A stretch of 64,000 nucleotides of DNA from the NCBI GenBank assembly GCA_902560245.1, contig CACELK010000001.1, positions 1 through 64,000 of the forward strand. The letters run 5' to 3'. The notes beneath the pieces are model-generated. The model searched no databases. It was given only the letters and a program-made list of their open reading frames with translations, and was not told the DNA's origin. Position numbers and translations under genes: made by a program. Source of the DNA: an uncultured Pelagibacteraceae bacterium. Its GTDB lineage: Bacteria > Pseudomonadota > Alphaproteobacteria > Pelagibacterales > Pelagibacteraceae. This document shows positions 37,328 through 47,501 of the stretch, in pieces (positions within the stretch are counted from its first letter, which is position 1; the number at the start of each line of letters is the position of its first letter).

Positions 37328-38958
37328 TAAATTTTAATTAAGACCCATTTTATAATCTGATTTTGATCTTGAGTCATTCCTGAAATAAATATATTTTGAT
37401 TTTCTTTAAAGGAATTTTTTTTTCCAAAATATAACCCTGTTTCTAAATTTATATCGTAATTATCACATGTAAATTTCCAACCTTCTTTATCCACTTCTAT
37501 AAATATTGACTTTTTATCTTGGGTTTTCATAATTTTTGAAGAGGGCGTTAAATGAAAACGTATCTCAAAATGTGTACTTTTGTAATTTTTTTTTCTTAAA
37601 AGATTATCAGTCCCAATGAATTTATTTTGTTCAGGATAAAACTCAATTAATCTATGATGTACAACGCCATATTTTTTAAGATATCCATTATGAGAAGCAG
37701 CTATATTCCAATAATTTCTTTTAAAAACACTAGACTTATCAAAAATTTTAAGTCCTTTTTCAATTACGGATTTTTTATTACCTATTTTTTGTAATTTACA
37801 AGATGAACTGCTGTCAAGTATTAGAGTACTATGTGTTGCAGTAGCTTTTGAAAGCTCATTTAGTCTATGTTTATAATTTTGAAAATATCCAGAATTACAA
37901 ATTATTTTATTTTGATTTGATATAATTTCAAATGATAAAGCACCCATTTGATAATCACTAGAAAATTTTTTTTCTGGGCTCTGTCCAACGTCCATAATCA
38001 GTGCAATTTTTTTATTTTTTTGAATAGAGTAACCACCTATTTCATGGTTTTCATTTTTAAATTTATATCCAAATTTTAATAAATAATTATCAAAGTCATC
38101 ATTTTTAGACTCGTTGTTTCCATTAAATAATACACTTTTGTTTAAACCTTGAGTTATCAGTGCGTACGCATTCCCTAAATTATATATAGCTTCTTCAATA
38201 TACTCTGGTACATCACTTTGTGAGTCTTTCAACCATTCTCTTATTAAAATAAAGTATTTATAATAGAAATTTAATTGTCTTATATTTCGTGTCCTTGGAA
38301 ATCCGTCAGCATCTAAAGAATATTTAATTATCTTTTTTAAAAGATTTAATCCAAATTCTAAATATTTTAAATAATTTTGATAAGCTAAACCAGCAAGTAT
38401 AATTGCCGAACAACCTATAACTTTATTATCTAAATTTTCTGATCTATCTATTTCGTTAATTAAATGATTTATTTGCTTTTGTATAATTTTATTAAATTTT
38501 TCTTTATAATTTTCACTACTATCTTCATATGTCAATTTCGAGTTTGATATCCAAGCTATGACTCTTTTTGAAAGAATATCAATTTCCCAATTTTCTGAAT
38601 TATATTTGTTATTTGAATTAATCCAATTTAAAATTATTGATTGAGTAATATTTTTAGATGATTTAAGATCTAGTGTAAAAAGCCAAAAAAAATTATGTAA
38701 TTTCTCATAATCCTTTTTTTTCATATTCTTACTCTCCCAAATAGATTGTAAAGAAAAATCTTCTATTTTATTTTTTTTTTTTTTATACTTTATTATACAA
38801 TCAATTAAATCTGAGCTTGGTTTATATTCTAACTTTCGGTTTTCTGTTTTAGATATTTTTTTATTATAAATTATTGAATTTAAATAAAAATTACGAGTTT
38901 TATTTGAAAAGAAAAAAAAAAATTGATTTATATAGTTAAACGAATTTTTTAAAATCAT
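37327..38958 (-). CDS. Heparinase II/III-like protein
   Basis: 543 aa. An alpha-helical toroid N-terminal part (GNAYALITQGLNK region near 270) is followed by beta-sheet domain features of the heparinase II/III family (MDVGQSPEKKFSSDYQMGALSFE, ATHSTLILDSSSS). No signal peptide is visible. It lies between purH and rpe, where many alphaproteobacteria keep such a gene. Substrate is unknown; cell-envelope glycan remodelling is a guess. Confidence 0.8.
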   Translation of the reverse strand: MILKNSFNYINQFFFFFSNKTRNFYLNSIIYNKKISKTENRKLEYKPSSDLIDCIIKYKKKKNKIEDFSLQSIWESKNMKKKDYEKLHNFFWLFTLDLKSSKNITQSIILNWINSNNKYNSENWEIDILSKRVIAWISNSKLTYEDSSENYKEKFNKIIQKQINHLINEIDRSENLDNKVIGCSAIILAGLAYQNYLKYLEFGLNLLKKIIKYSLDADGFPRTRNIRQLNFYYKYFILIREWLKDSQSDVPEYIEEAIYNLGNAYALITQGLNKSVLFNGNNESKNDDFDNYLLKFGYKFKNENHEIGGYSIQKNKKIALIMDVGQSPEKKFSSDYQMGALSFEIISNQNKIICNSGYFQNYKHRLNELSKATATHSTLILDSSSSCKLQKIGNKKSVIEKGLKIFDKSSVFKRNYWNIAASHNGYLKKYGVVHHRLIEFYPEQNKFIGTDNLLRKKNYKSTHFEIRFHLTPSSKIMKTQDKKSIFIEVDKEGWKFTCDNYDINLETGLYFGKKNSFKENQNIFISGMTQDQNQIIKWVLIKI

Positions 38959-38963
38959 TCGAT

Positions 38964-39623
38964 CTAATTTATTTTTAAAGTTTCAATATTTTTTTTTATA
39001 TCACCATTATTACTTTTAAAAATTGTTGTTCCAGAAACAAGTATGTTGGCCCCAGCATTTATTACATTTTTACTATTTTCAAAATTTATTCCTCCATCAA
39101 CTTCGATATCAAAATTAAGACTATCTCTTTCTTTTATTTTTTGTAAATTTTCAATTTTACTAATAACTTCAGGCATAAATTTTTGTCCACCAAATCCAGG
39201 ATAAACACTCATAACCAATACTAAGTCTATATCCTTTAAAACATTTGTTATTAAATCAATTTTTGAATCTGGGTTTAATGATACTCCAGCTTTTTTATCT
39301 AAACTTTTTATAAGATCTATTGACTCTTTTAAATTTTCAGTAGCTTCTGGATGTATAGTTATTACATTTGCACCTGCATCAGAAAAATCTTTAATATATT
39401 TATGCACAGGAGATATCATTAAATGAACATCAAAAATTAAATTAGTATATTTTCTTAAACTTTTAATTACTGGAGGGCCTATTGTTAGATTTGGTACAAA
39501 GTGACCGTCCATAACATCAACATGTATCATGTCCGCTCCAGCTTTTTCTAATCTTTTGATTTCATTTCCTAGTTGACTAAAGTCAGCCGAGAGTATTGAC
39601 GGAGATATTTTTATTTTTTTCAT
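38964..39623 (-). CDS. rpe: Ribulose-phosphate 3-epimerase
   Basis: 219 aa TIM barrel. Motifs SPSILSADFSQLG, MIHVDVMDGHFVPNLTIGP with catalytic Asp and metal ligands, VHLMI, VLVMSVYPGFGGQKF and EVDGGI are complete. Interconverts ribulose-5-phosphate and xylulose-5-phosphate in the pentose phosphate pathway. Confidence 0.98.
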   Translation of the reverse strand: MKKIKISPSILSADFSQLGNEIKRLEKAGADMIHVDVMDGHFVPNLTIGPPVIKSLRKYTNLIFDVHLMISPVHKYIKDFSDAGANVITIHPEATENLKESIDLIKSLDKKAGVSLNPDSKIDLITNVLKDIDLVLVMSVYPGFGGQKFMPEVISKIENLQKIKERDSLNFDIEVDGGINFENSKNVINAGANILVSGTTIFKSNNGDIKKNIETLKIN

Positions 39624-39667
39624 TAAATACTAATTAAACTAGTATCAATTTTAGTTTTTAATTTGAA

Positions 39668-40018
39668 TTATTTTTTACCAAAAATTTGGTATATTTGTGA
39701 TGCAATTTCACTTTCCAGAGGAAAAGAAAGCATGCCCATTACAGAATAACCCAATAAATATGGGAATAAGTAAAATCTAAACATGAAGAAAAACCAAGCA
39801 ACGTATAGTGGAACAATTGGCCTCACTATAAAAGAGGGTGTAATTGGTTTGAATAAATTTATCAAGGGATCTGTTAATTTAACGAAAATTTTCATAAAAA
39901 AAAACTCTGAATTCTCCCTTTGAAAAATGTTCATTGCAACCCTTCCAATCAACGTCCACATAATCATACCCATTATGTAATCAACTAAGTATATTAAAGG
40001 ATGGAAATTTGCTGACAT
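39668..40018 (-). CDS. YggT-like small membrane protein
   Basis: 116 aa with two hydrophobic segments (MIMWTLIGRVAMNIF and IVPLYVAWFFFMFRFYLF). The central VKLTDPLINLFKPITPSFI matches the YggT signature (LTDP.L...R...P). It is divergent from the canonical YggT at 51319. Function of YggT proteins is unsettled; they have been linked to osmotic tolerance and division. It sits 44 nt before rpe on the same strand. Confidence 0.65.
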   Translation of the reverse strand: MSANFHPLIYLVDYIMGMIMWTLIGRVAMNIFQRENSEFFFMKIFVKLTDPLINLFKPITPSFIVRPIVPLYVAWFFFMFRFYLFPYLLGYSVMGMLSFPLESEIASQIYQIFGKK

Positions 40019-40036
40019 TTAAGATTTTAATTTGAA

Positions 40037-40060
40037 AAGGGGCGAATTTCTTCGCCCCTT
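40037..40060 (-). terminator. Rho-independent terminator of the symporter operon
   Basis: Perfect 10-bp stem AAGGGGCGAA / TTCGCCCCTT with TTTC (plus strand) as the 4-nt loop, 14 nt past the symporter stop. Read on the minus strand it is followed by TTTTC, a T-run. It isolates the symporter transcript from the YggT-like gene. Confidence 0.88.
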
Positions 40061-40073
40061 AAATTACAATTAT

Positions 40074-41894
40074 TTAGTGTTGTTTCCCAAGTACTGTTTT
40101 ACCACTAGGTATACGTACTTCATCAACCATTCTCTGAGTTGCAGCATCTGGTGCTTTAGTAATCAAACTTACTACTACCATTAATACTAAACTCACTAAT
40201 GATCCAACTATTCCGAAAGTTAACTGTGTAACTCCCCAGAAACCAGGATAACCGCTACGTACTGCAATTAGATATGCCGTACCAGCTGCTAATCCTCCTA
40301 ACATTCCTGCAACTGCACCTGGTGCATTTGCTCTCTTCCACCATACTCCTAATACTAGTGGGAAGAACAATCCTGACATTGCAAAGTCAAAAGCCCAGAT
40401 AACTGAACCTAAGATACCTTGAATTTCAAGAGCAGCAATAGAAGCGCCTGCAAAACCAATTAAGAAAAGCAGCACTCTTGCAACAATTAGTCTTTTTGCA
40501 GTTTCTGCTTTAGGGTTAATGATTTTATAGTAGATGTCATGAGAAAGTGCGTTTGATATCGCTAATACCAATCCGTCAGCCGTTGACATGGCAGCAGCCA
40601 TACCTCCAGCAGCAACTAGACCCGAGATAACATAAGGTAATCCTGCGATCTCTGGCGTAGCTAATACTACCGCTTTTCCACCCATGAAGAACTCATTTAA
40701 CTCAAGAGTTCCGTTTCCGTTGAAGTCACTTACGAACATCAAATTAGCTTGGTTCCAGTTTTGATACCAATCTATCGACTCAACTTCTGCAATTGATTTG
40801 CCAATAATACCAGTTGGCAAGTTTGGATCCATCAATGATAGTTTTGATAATGTAGCTAACATTGGAGCAGAACAGTAAAGCAGGAATATAAAGAATAATG
40901 ACCAACCCACTGATCTTCTTGCAGTTTTTACACTCGGAGTAGTAAAATATCTCATCATAACGTGAGGCAATGAAGCTGTTCCAGCCATCATACAAACCGC
41001 TAATGAAATAAATTTCCAAGGTGTAGTATTAACTTCAGCATGCGCTTTAGTTATACCTGCAAGTCCTTTTGGAACTGTAGCTAAATCAGCTGCAGAATTT
41101 TTAACTGTTCCTAAACCAAATTGGCTTTCAAGTTCAGCAATTCTAGCAACTTCATCTGCTAACATAAGATGAGGGAAGAACCCTGCACCCATTTTGTTAC
41201 TTATCCAGAATACTGGCAATAAGTAAGCTATAATTAGCACGATGTATTGAGCTACTTGCGTCCATGTTACCGCTCTCATTCCGCCTAGCATTGAACACAT
41301 AAGTATACTTGCTAAACCTACATAAACAGCAATTCCAAATGGAATATCCAATGCTACAGAAGCAATTGTTCCTGTTGCATTAATTTGTGCTGTCACGTAT
41401 GTGAATGATGCTACTGTTAAAACTATAACTGCAGATAATCTAGCTAAGTTTCCACCGTATCTAGTACCAATAAAATCTGGCACAGTGTAACAACCAAACT
41501 TCCTTAAGTATGGTGCTAACAGTGAAGCAACTAGAACGTATCCGCCAGTCCATCCAACTAGCAGAGCCATATATCCATAGCCTTTAAAATATATACCACC
41601 TGCCATTGCAACGAATGATGCACCAGACATCCAGTCTGCTGCAGTTGCCATTCCGTTAAAGACAGTTGGAACTTGCCTTCCAGCTACGTAATATGCATCT
41701 GTTTGCATAGTTCGAGATAGCCAACCAATTAAAGCATAGATTAAAACAGTAAACGCTACGAAGAAAATACCTATCAACTTCGCTGACATTCCTGCTTGTT
41801 CTGCTATTGCCATTAAGATTATGAAAACTAGGAAACCTCCTGTGTAGATTCCATAAACTTTTGGTAAGTTATCTATAAATTTTCCCTTAATCAT
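40074..41894 (-). CDS. VC_2705-family sodium:solute symporter with an EF-hand loop
   Basis: 606 aa, about 13 membrane helices of the SSS family; typical motifs are GMATAADWMSGASFVAMAGG, TVPDFIGTRYGG and GMRAVTWTQVAQY. Relatives are annotated as acetate or short carboxylate symporters. Between helices, residues 390-401 form DFNGNGTLELNE, a canonical EF-hand calcium loop, in a long extramembrane insert. The small DUF4212 subunit is encoded 2 nt upstream, and acs lies 1 kb away, supporting acetate-like uptake. Codon use is relatively GC-rich, suggesting strong expression. Confidence 0.9.
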   Translation of the reverse strand: MIKGKFIDNLPKVYGIYTGGFLVFIILMAIAEQAGMSAKLIGIFFVAFTVLIYALIGWLSRTMQTDAYYVAGRQVPTVFNGMATAADWMSGASFVAMAGGIYFKGYGYMALLVGWTGGYVLVASLLAPYLRKFGCYTVPDFIGTRYGGNLARLSAVIVLTVASFTYVTAQINATGTIASVALDIPFGIAVYVGLASILMCSMLGGMRAVTWTQVAQYIVLIIAYLLPVFWISNKMGAGFFPHLMLADEVARIAELESQFGLGTVKNSAADLATVPKGLAGITKAHAEVNTTPWKFISLAVCMMAGTASLPHVMMRYFTTPSVKTARRSVGWSLFFIFLLYCSAPMLATLSKLSLMDPNLPTGIIGKSIAEVESIDWYQNWNQANLMFVSDFNGNGTLELNEFFMGGKAVVLATPEIAGLPYVISGLVAAGGMAAAMSTADGLVLAISNALSHDIYYKIINPKAETAKRLIVARVLLFLIGFAGASIAALEIQGILGSVIWAFDFAMSGLFFPLVLGVWWKRANAPGAVAGMLGGLAAGTAYLIAVRSGYPGFWGVTQLTFGIVGSLVSLVLMVVVSLITKAPDAATQRMVDEVRIPSGKTVLGKQH

Positions 41895-41896
41895 AT

Positions 41897-42160
41897 TTAG
41901 TCACCCTCTCTTTCAGTATAACCAAATTCTTCATCAATTTTTTCTTGTCTTCCCGCAAACCAAAAAATTAGTATTACGAAAATTCCAAGAGACCCTTGAC
42001 ATGTCATGTAGTACGATAACGGGTACCCAAAAGGTCTAAAATTAGATGCTTCCATTTCGGCTCCGAAGAAAAAGATGCCAATTGAGAATACAAACCAAAT
42101 TGCTAATGTAACAAATAGCAAATTTCTGGTTTTTTCCCAATGTTGTGCTTGTTTTGACAT
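41897..42160 (-). CDS. Sodium:solute symporter small subunit (DUF4212)
   Basis: 87 aa with two membrane helices (LLFVTLAIWFVFSIGIFFFG and GSLGIFVILIFWFAG) and the family motif FGYPLSYYMTCQGSL. It accompanies VC_2705-type symporters as a partner subunit. A strong GGGAGG ribosome site lies before the ATG, one of the clearest in the window. Confidence 0.93.
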   Translation of the reverse strand: MSKQAQHWEKTRNLLFVTLAIWFVFSIGIFFFGAEMEASNFRPFGYPLSYYMTCQGSLGIFVILIFWFAGRQEKIDEEFGYTEREGD

Positions 42161-42277
42161 TTTTTATCCTCCCTATAGGTTAAAAGTTGTGAGCATACTT
42201 ATAAAATTTAATATTGAAACCCTTAAAATCTTGGTATTAGGTATGAAGTTGAGAATAAAAACAACCTGAAGTAGAAA

Positions 42278-42904
42278 ATGGCTTTAAAATATAGATTTAA
42301 CCTAAAAGATATAAAACTAGAAGACTTCAAAATTTATTTATTTGCATTATTTAAAGCATTTATACCTAAAAAAAAAATTAAAAATATTCATGACCTAAAA
42401 GAATTTATTCAAAAAAAATCAGCATGGGCGTCTCAAGTAACATTATATGGTTATTTAAAAACAAGAATGGGTACAAGATATGTTTTACATTTTGATAACG
42501 AGACACTATTAGGTTCAATTAATGAAGCTAAATGGAATATTTATTCAGTCGCATTACAGGATCTCACTTTTTATACTTTTTCATATTTGAATAGTTTTTA
42601 CAATTATCAAGAAGTTGATAATGCAAAAAAAATTTATGAGACAATTTTAGATGATGAAATTTCTAATGGAATGCCAAGCGATGTAATAGATAAAGGAAAA
42701 AAAAGTTTCGAAGAGCGTCTACAAAAAATAAATTGGAAAACTCATTTCAAATCTTTACCATTTAATGATAGTGCGTTGGCTTTATATAAGTGGGCACCAA
42801 TTGCTGAAGAACTAAAAGTTTTAGATAGAAAAATAGTTTTAAATTCAATGATCCTAAAATGGGATAATATAAAAGAAGAATTTATTAAATTAATTAAACT
42901 TTAA
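42278..42904 (+). CDS. Conserved protein of unknown function, divergent from the symporter operon
   Basis: 208 aa, no signal peptide, no clear membrane segment. Includes [24 protein letters not shown] and [13 protein letters not shown], then helical repeats ending with a Lys/Ile-rich tail. I recall similar uncharacterised alphaproteobacterial proteins with the [10 protein letters not shown] block but know no function. It lies between the symporter pair and acs, on the opposite strand to both, and overlaps acs by 4 nt at the 3' end. Confidence 0.6.
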   Translation: MALKYRFNLKDIKLEDFKIYLFALFKAFIPKKKIKNIHDLKEFIQKKSAWASQVTLYGYLKTRMGTRYVLHFDNETLLGSINEAKWNIYSVALQDLTFYTFSYLNSFYNYQEVDNAKKIYETILDDEISNGMPSDVIDKGKKSFEERLQKINWKTHFKSLPFNDSALALYKWAPIAEELKVLDRKIVLNSMILKWDNIKEEFIKLIKL

Positions 42905-44904
42905 GTATTTTTTCTGTTATCAACTAAGCTGTCAACAACACTTGGATCTGCTAAAGTAGTAGTATCTCCTAATTGATCATGTTCATTTGCTGCAATTTTT
43001 CTAAGAATTCTTCGCATAATTTTTCCAGATCTGGTTTTTGGAAGTCCTGGTGAAAAATGAATTAGATCTGGGGTAGCAATTGGACCAATTTGTTTTCTAA
43101 CCCAAAGTTTTAACTCCCTTTCTAAATCATAATCTTCTTTTTCACCTGCATTTAATGTGACATAACAATATAAACCATTACCCTTAATATCGTGGGGATA
43201 ACCTACCACTGCAGCCTCTGCTACTTTAGGATGTGCTACAAATGCACTTTCAATTTCTGCTGTTCCTAAGTTATGGCCAGATACAATTATTACATCATCT
43301 ACCCGTCCTGTAATCCAATAATATCCATCTTTGTCTCTCCTACATCCATCACCCGTAAAATATTTCCCGTCAAATTGAGAGAAATAAGTATCTATAAACC
43401 TTTGATGATCTCCATAAACTGTTCTCATTTGTCCTGGCCAAGATTGAGCTATACATAGTCTTCCTTGACACTCTCCTTTTAAAATTTCGCCCTTTTCATT
43501 AACAATAACTGGTTTGATTCCATAAAAAGGTTTAGTTGCTGAACCTGGTTTTAAATTAATAGCTCCTGTTTGTGGACTAATAAGTATTCCACCAGTTTCT
43601 GTTTGCCACCAAGTATCAACAATAGGACATTTTGAATTTCCAACAGTTTTAAAATACCACATCCATGCTTCTGGATTTATTGGTTCTCCAACAGTTCCTA
43701 ATAGTTTTAGGGATTTTCTAGAAGTTTTTTTGAGCGGACCTTCACCTTCTCTCATAAGTGCTCTTATTGCTGTTGGTGCTGTATAAAAAATATTAACTTT
43801 ATATTTATCAACAATTTGCCACCATCTAGAACTATCTGGATATGTTGGTATACCCTCAAACATAATTGTAGTTGCACCGTTAGAAAGTGGTCCATAAATT
43901 ATGTAACTATGGCCTGTAATCCAACCAATATCAGCGGTACACCAATAAATATCTTTTGGTTTATAATTAAAAATATATTGATGCGTCATTGAAGCATAAA
44001 CCATATACCCACCGGTAGTATGTAAAACACCTTTTGGCTTTCCAGTTGAGCCCGAAGTATAAAGTATAAACAAAGGATCTTCAGCATTCATCTCCTCTGG
44101 TTCACAATTATTGGAAACATTTTTGATCATGTCATGATACCAAACGTCTCTTTTATTTTCCCAATTAATATAATTTCCAGTTCTTTTTATAACTATACAC
44201 TTTTTAATATCTCTACATTTAGATAAAGCTTGATCTGTTATATCTTTAAGGGGTATAGTTTTTCCACCTCTAACTCCTTCATCTGCAGTAATAACAAAGT
44301 CAGACTCGCAATCGTCAATCCTTCCAGCTATAGAGTCGGGAGAAAAACCACCAAATATTATTGAATGGATCGCTCCTATTCTTGCGCATGCTAGCATAGT
44401 AAATGCTAATTCTGGAATCATCGTAAGATATATTGTTACTCGATCACCTTTTTTAACACCTATCTGCTTAAGTCCATTCGCAACTCTTGAAACTTCTTTA
44501 TATAATTGTTTATAGGAAATTTTTTTGGTTTCTTTTGGATCGTCACCAACCCACAATATTGCTGTTTTATCTTTTTTATCTTTTAAATGTCTATCGATAC
44601 AGTTCTGAGATGCATTTAAGGTTCCGTCTTCATACCATTTAATGAAGACTTCATCTTTACTATATTTAACATTTTTTATTTTTTTGTATGGTTTGATCCA
44701 GGTTATTCTTTTACCCTCTCTTTTCCAAAATTCCTCATTATTTTTTATTGATTTTGTATATTTTTTTTCATATCCAGATTTATTTACTAAAGCTTTTTTA
44801 ATCCATTCACTTTTTGTTTTAAATATTAATTCGCCTTTATCTTTTTTACTTTTCTTTGTATCTCTTGAATTTTTCTTTTTTTTATTTTTTCTTTTTTTTG
44901 GCAT
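42901..44904 (-). CDS. acs: Acetyl-CoA synthetase
   Basis: About 667 aa adenylate-forming enzyme that activates acetate. Core motifs: [11 protein letters not shown] (P-loop), [25 protein letters not shown], and the A10 lysine in [15 protein letters not shown], a known acetylation control site. An ATG at 44904 is preferred over a TTG at 44919; either start overlaps the EVE gene. The first 30 residues are an unusual Lys-rich extension ([10 protein letters not shown]). Its neighbourhood with the symporter pair suggests acetate assimilation. Confidence 0.95.
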   Translation of the reverse strand: MPKKRKNKKKKNSRDTKKSKKDKGELIFKTKSEWIKKALVNKSGYEKKYTKSIKNNEEFWKREGKRITWIKPYKKIKNVKYSKDEVFIKWYEDGTLNASQNCIDRHLKDKKDKTAILWVGDDPKETKKISYKQLYKEVSRVANGLKQIGVKKGDRVTIYLTMIPELAFTMLACARIGAIHSIIFGGFSPDSIAGRIDDCESDFVITADEGVRGGKTIPLKDITDQALSKCRDIKKCIVIKRTGNYINWENKRDVWYHDMIKNVSNNCEPEEMNAEDPLFILYTSGSTGKPKGVLHTTGGYMVYASMTHQYIFNYKPKDIYWCTADIGWITGHSYIIYGPLSNGATTIMFEGIPTYPDSSRWWQIVDKYKVNIFYTAPTAIRALMREGEGPLKKTSRKSLKLLGTVGEPINPEAWMWYFKTVGNSKCPIVDTWWQTETGGILISPQTGAINLKPGSATKPFYGIKPVIVNEKGEILKGECQGRLCIAQSWPGQMRTVYGDHQRFIDTYFSQFDGKYFTGDGCRRDKDGYYWITGRVDDVIIVSGHNLGTAEIESAFVAHPKVAEAAVVGYPHDIKGNGLYCYVTLNAGEKEDYDLERELKLWVRKQIGPIATPDLIHFSPGLPKTRSGKIMRRILRKIAANEHDQLGDTTTLADPSVVDSLVDNRKNT

Positions 44905-45328
44905 GAATTTTTTTATCAATATTACCCATCTTATTTAGAATTTTCCAGCTTTTAGAATCAATTGGCATTACTGATAATCTGCTTTGTTTTATAAGTGATA
45001 AATGCCTTAGTTTTAAGCTTTTTTTTATATTTTCTAATCTAACAGGCTTTTTAAGCTTATTTCTAAATTTTACTTGAACTGCAACAAATTTTTTTTCCTT
45101 ATCTGTAGGATCAATAAATGCCTCTTTAACAACCTCTACCACACCAACAATTTCTTTTCCTATATTTGAATGGTAAAAAAAAGAGAGATCTCCTTTTTTC
45201 ATTTGTTTTAAATTATTTGCTGCTTGATAATTTCGAACCCCATCCCATATAGATCCTTTTAAACCCTCTTTTTTTTGCTGGTCTATTGACCAGACATCAG
45301 GTTCAGATTTTAATAACCAGTACTTCAT
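44882..45328 (-). CDS. EVE-domain protein
   Basis: 148 aa, family of thymocyte nuclear protein 1. The signature [17 protein letters not shown] and [20 protein letters not shown] form the base-reading pocket that in relatives binds modified nucleobases. The C-terminus is a Lys-rich tail. It overlaps acs by at least 23 nt. Role in SAR11-like cells is unknown; tRNA or DNA-modification reading is a family inference. Confidence 0.92.
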   Translation of the reverse strand: MKYWLLKSEPDVWSIDQQKKEGLKGSIWDGVRNYQAANNLKQMKKGDLSFFYHSNIGKEIVGVVEVVKEAFIDPTDKEKKFVAVQVKFRNKLKKPVRLENIKKSLKLRHLSLIKQSRLSVMPIDSKSWKILNKMGNIDKKIHAKKKKK

Positions 45329-45408
45329 TTTCTTATTAGCAAAGCTGTGATTTTATAAAAAACATATTTTATTTTACGCAATTTTTTATAAATTATATAT
45401 TAAAAAGA

Positions 45409-47493
45409 ATGAATTCTAAATTTAAAGATGCCCTTAATTATTTTAAAAAAGGTCAATTAGATGAGTCAAAAAAAATTTTTCTAGAAATTTTAGAAAAAGA
45501 ACAAAATAATTTTGATGTTTACTTTGCTTTAGGTATAATTTTTTTTAAACAAAAAGAGTATTCCAAATCAGAAAATTTTTTAAATAAAGGAATTAAAATT
45601 AAACCCAAAAATGTAGAAATATATAATTTATTGGCAATTGTATTACTTCATCTTAAAAAATTTGATTTAGCTATTGATAATTGGAATATAGCTTTAAAAC
45701 TAAAACCAAATTATTTAGAGGCTTACAATAATTTAGGTAATTTATTTTTTGAGCTAGGAAGGAATGAAGAAGCTTTAAATAACTACAGAAGAGCTTTAGA
45801 GATTAATCCAGATTTTGCTGAAGCTTATAACAATCAAGGAAATGTTCTTCTAAAATTGAAAAAAATTGAAGATGCGTTAAAAAGTTATCAAAAAGCGCTA
45901 GAAATTAAGCCTGATTATGTTCAGGCCTATCATAATTGCGGTCAGGCATACTTTGAGAAAAAACAATTAGGAGAAGCACTTAAATGCTATGAAAAAGCTT
46001 TAAATTATAATCCTGATTTTGCAGAGGCATACTTTGATAAAGGAAATATTTTTGTCGAACAAGATAATAATGAGGCGGCTATCGAATGTTTTCAAAAAGC
46101 TTTAAGACTTAAACCAGAATTTGAAAATAAACTTGGTATGATTATACATCAAAAACAAAGAATTTGCGATTGGAATACCTTAGATCAGGATATAAAAAAG
46201 ATTGAAAATAAAATTTTACAGTCTGAAAAATTATCTAGTCCATTTTTCTTTCTATCTATAAATAATTCACTAAACCTACAAAAGATTCTTGCAGAAAAAT
46301 GGTTCAGAAATGAATTTGCTTTAGTCGATAATGTTTTTGAACCAAATAAAAAAAATAAAGTTAATAAAAAAATAAAAATTGGGTATTACTCCGCTGATTT
46401 TAGAGAACATGCAGTTGGCCAATTAATGGTAAATTTATTTGAATTACATGATAAATCAAAATTTGAAGTAATCGCTTTTTACTTTGGACCAATTGAGGAT
46501 GATATCATCAAAAAGAGGATTCTTTTAGCATCAAATAAATTTATTGACGTAAGTTTAAAAACTGAAAAACAAATAAGTAAAATCTCAAGAGAATTAGAAA
46601 TCGATATTGCTGTTGATTTAATGGGTTATACAAAAAAAAATAGATTTAAAATATTTTCAGAAAGATCAGCTCCTTTACAAGTGAGCTATCTTGGTTATCC
46701 AGGTACAACAGGCGCTAATTGTATCGATTATTTAATTGCTGATAAATTTCTAATATCGAAAAATGAAGAAAAATATTATTCTGAAAAGATAATTTATTTA
46801 CCAAACTCTTATATGGTAAACAAACTCACTAAAAAAAAATCAGAGAAAATTTTAACAAGAAAAGAATTTGGCATACCTGAAGAGAGCTTTGTTTTTTGTT
46901 GTTTCAATCAAAGTTATAAAATATTACCTCAGATTTTCGATATTTGGATGAAAATATTAAAAAGGGTCGACGGTAGTGTCCTTTGGTTGTCTCAAACAAA
47001 CAAAACCTCAAAAAAAAACCTTTTAAAAGAAGCTGCAACCAGAGATATCAAGTCTAATCGAATAATATTTTCATCGCGTCTTCAAATTGTAGAAGAATAT
47101 TTAGATAGATTCAGATTGGCAGATTTATTTCTTGATACATTCCCCTATACCGCACACTCAATTTGCAGTGATTCGTTAAAATCTGGATTACCAGTTTTGA
47201 CGCTTAAAGGTGAAACATTTGCAAGTAGAGTTTCATCAAGTTTTTTAAAGGTTTTAGAATTAGAAGAATTAGTTGTAAATTCTGTAAAAGAATATGAGGA
47301 TAGAGCTGTCGAGCTTGCCAACGACCTGTCTAAATTAAAAAATGTAAAAAATAAATTAGATATTAATAAAAATAAATCGCCATTATTTGACACAAAACTT
47401 TTTACAAAACATATTGAACAAGCATATATAGAAATTTATAAAAAATATAATGAAAACCTAAAACCAGACACTATTTATTTAAAAAATGTATAA
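45409..47493 (+). CDS. TPR-repeat protein fused to GT41 (OGT/SPINDLY-like) glycosyltransferase
   Basis: 694 aa. Residues 1-240 contain about seven TPR repeats (for example LEAYNNLGNLFFELGRNEEA, FAEAYNNQGNVLLKLKKIED). Residues 320-680 are an O-GlcNAc-transferase-like catalytic domain with GYYSADFREHAVGQL, PLQVSYLGYPGTTGANCIDY, CCFNQSYKILPQIFDIW and LFLDTFPYTAHSICSDSL. It should add a sugar to protein or peptide acceptors; donor and targets are unknown. Confidence 0.93.
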   Translation: MNSKFKDALNYFKKGQLDESKKIFLEILEKEQNNFDVYFALGIIFFKQKEYSKSENFLNKGIKIKPKNVEIYNLLAIVLLHLKKFDLAIDNWNIALKLKPNYLEAYNNLGNLFFELGRNEEALNNYRRALEINPDFAEAYNNQGNVLLKLKKIEDALKSYQKALEIKPDYVQAYHNCGQAYFEKKQLGEALKCYEKALNYNPDFAEAYFDKGNIFVEQDNNEAAIECFQKALRLKPEFENKLGMIIHQKQRICDWNTLDQDIKKIENKILQSEKLSSPFFFLSINNSLNLQKILAEKWFRNEFALVDNVFEPNKKNKVNKKIKIGYYSADFREHAVGQLMVNLFELHDKSKFEVIAFYFGPIEDDIIKKRILLASNKFIDVSLKTEKQISKISRELEIDIAVDLMGYTKKNRFKIFSERSAPLQVSYLGYPGTTGANCIDYLIADKFLISKNEEKYYSEKIIYLPNSYMVNKLTKKKSEKILTRKEFGIPEESFVFCCFNQSYKILPQIFDIWMKILKRVDGSVLWLSQTNKTSKKNLLKEAATRDIKSNRIIFSSRLQIVEEYLDRFRLADLFLDTFPYTAHSICSDSLKSGLPVLTLKGETFASRVSSSFLKVLELEELVVNSVKEYEDRAVELANDLSKLKNVKNKLDINKNKSPLFDTKLFTKHIEQAYIEIYKKYNENLKPDTIYLKNV

Positions 47494-47501
47494 ACGTTTT
47501 T

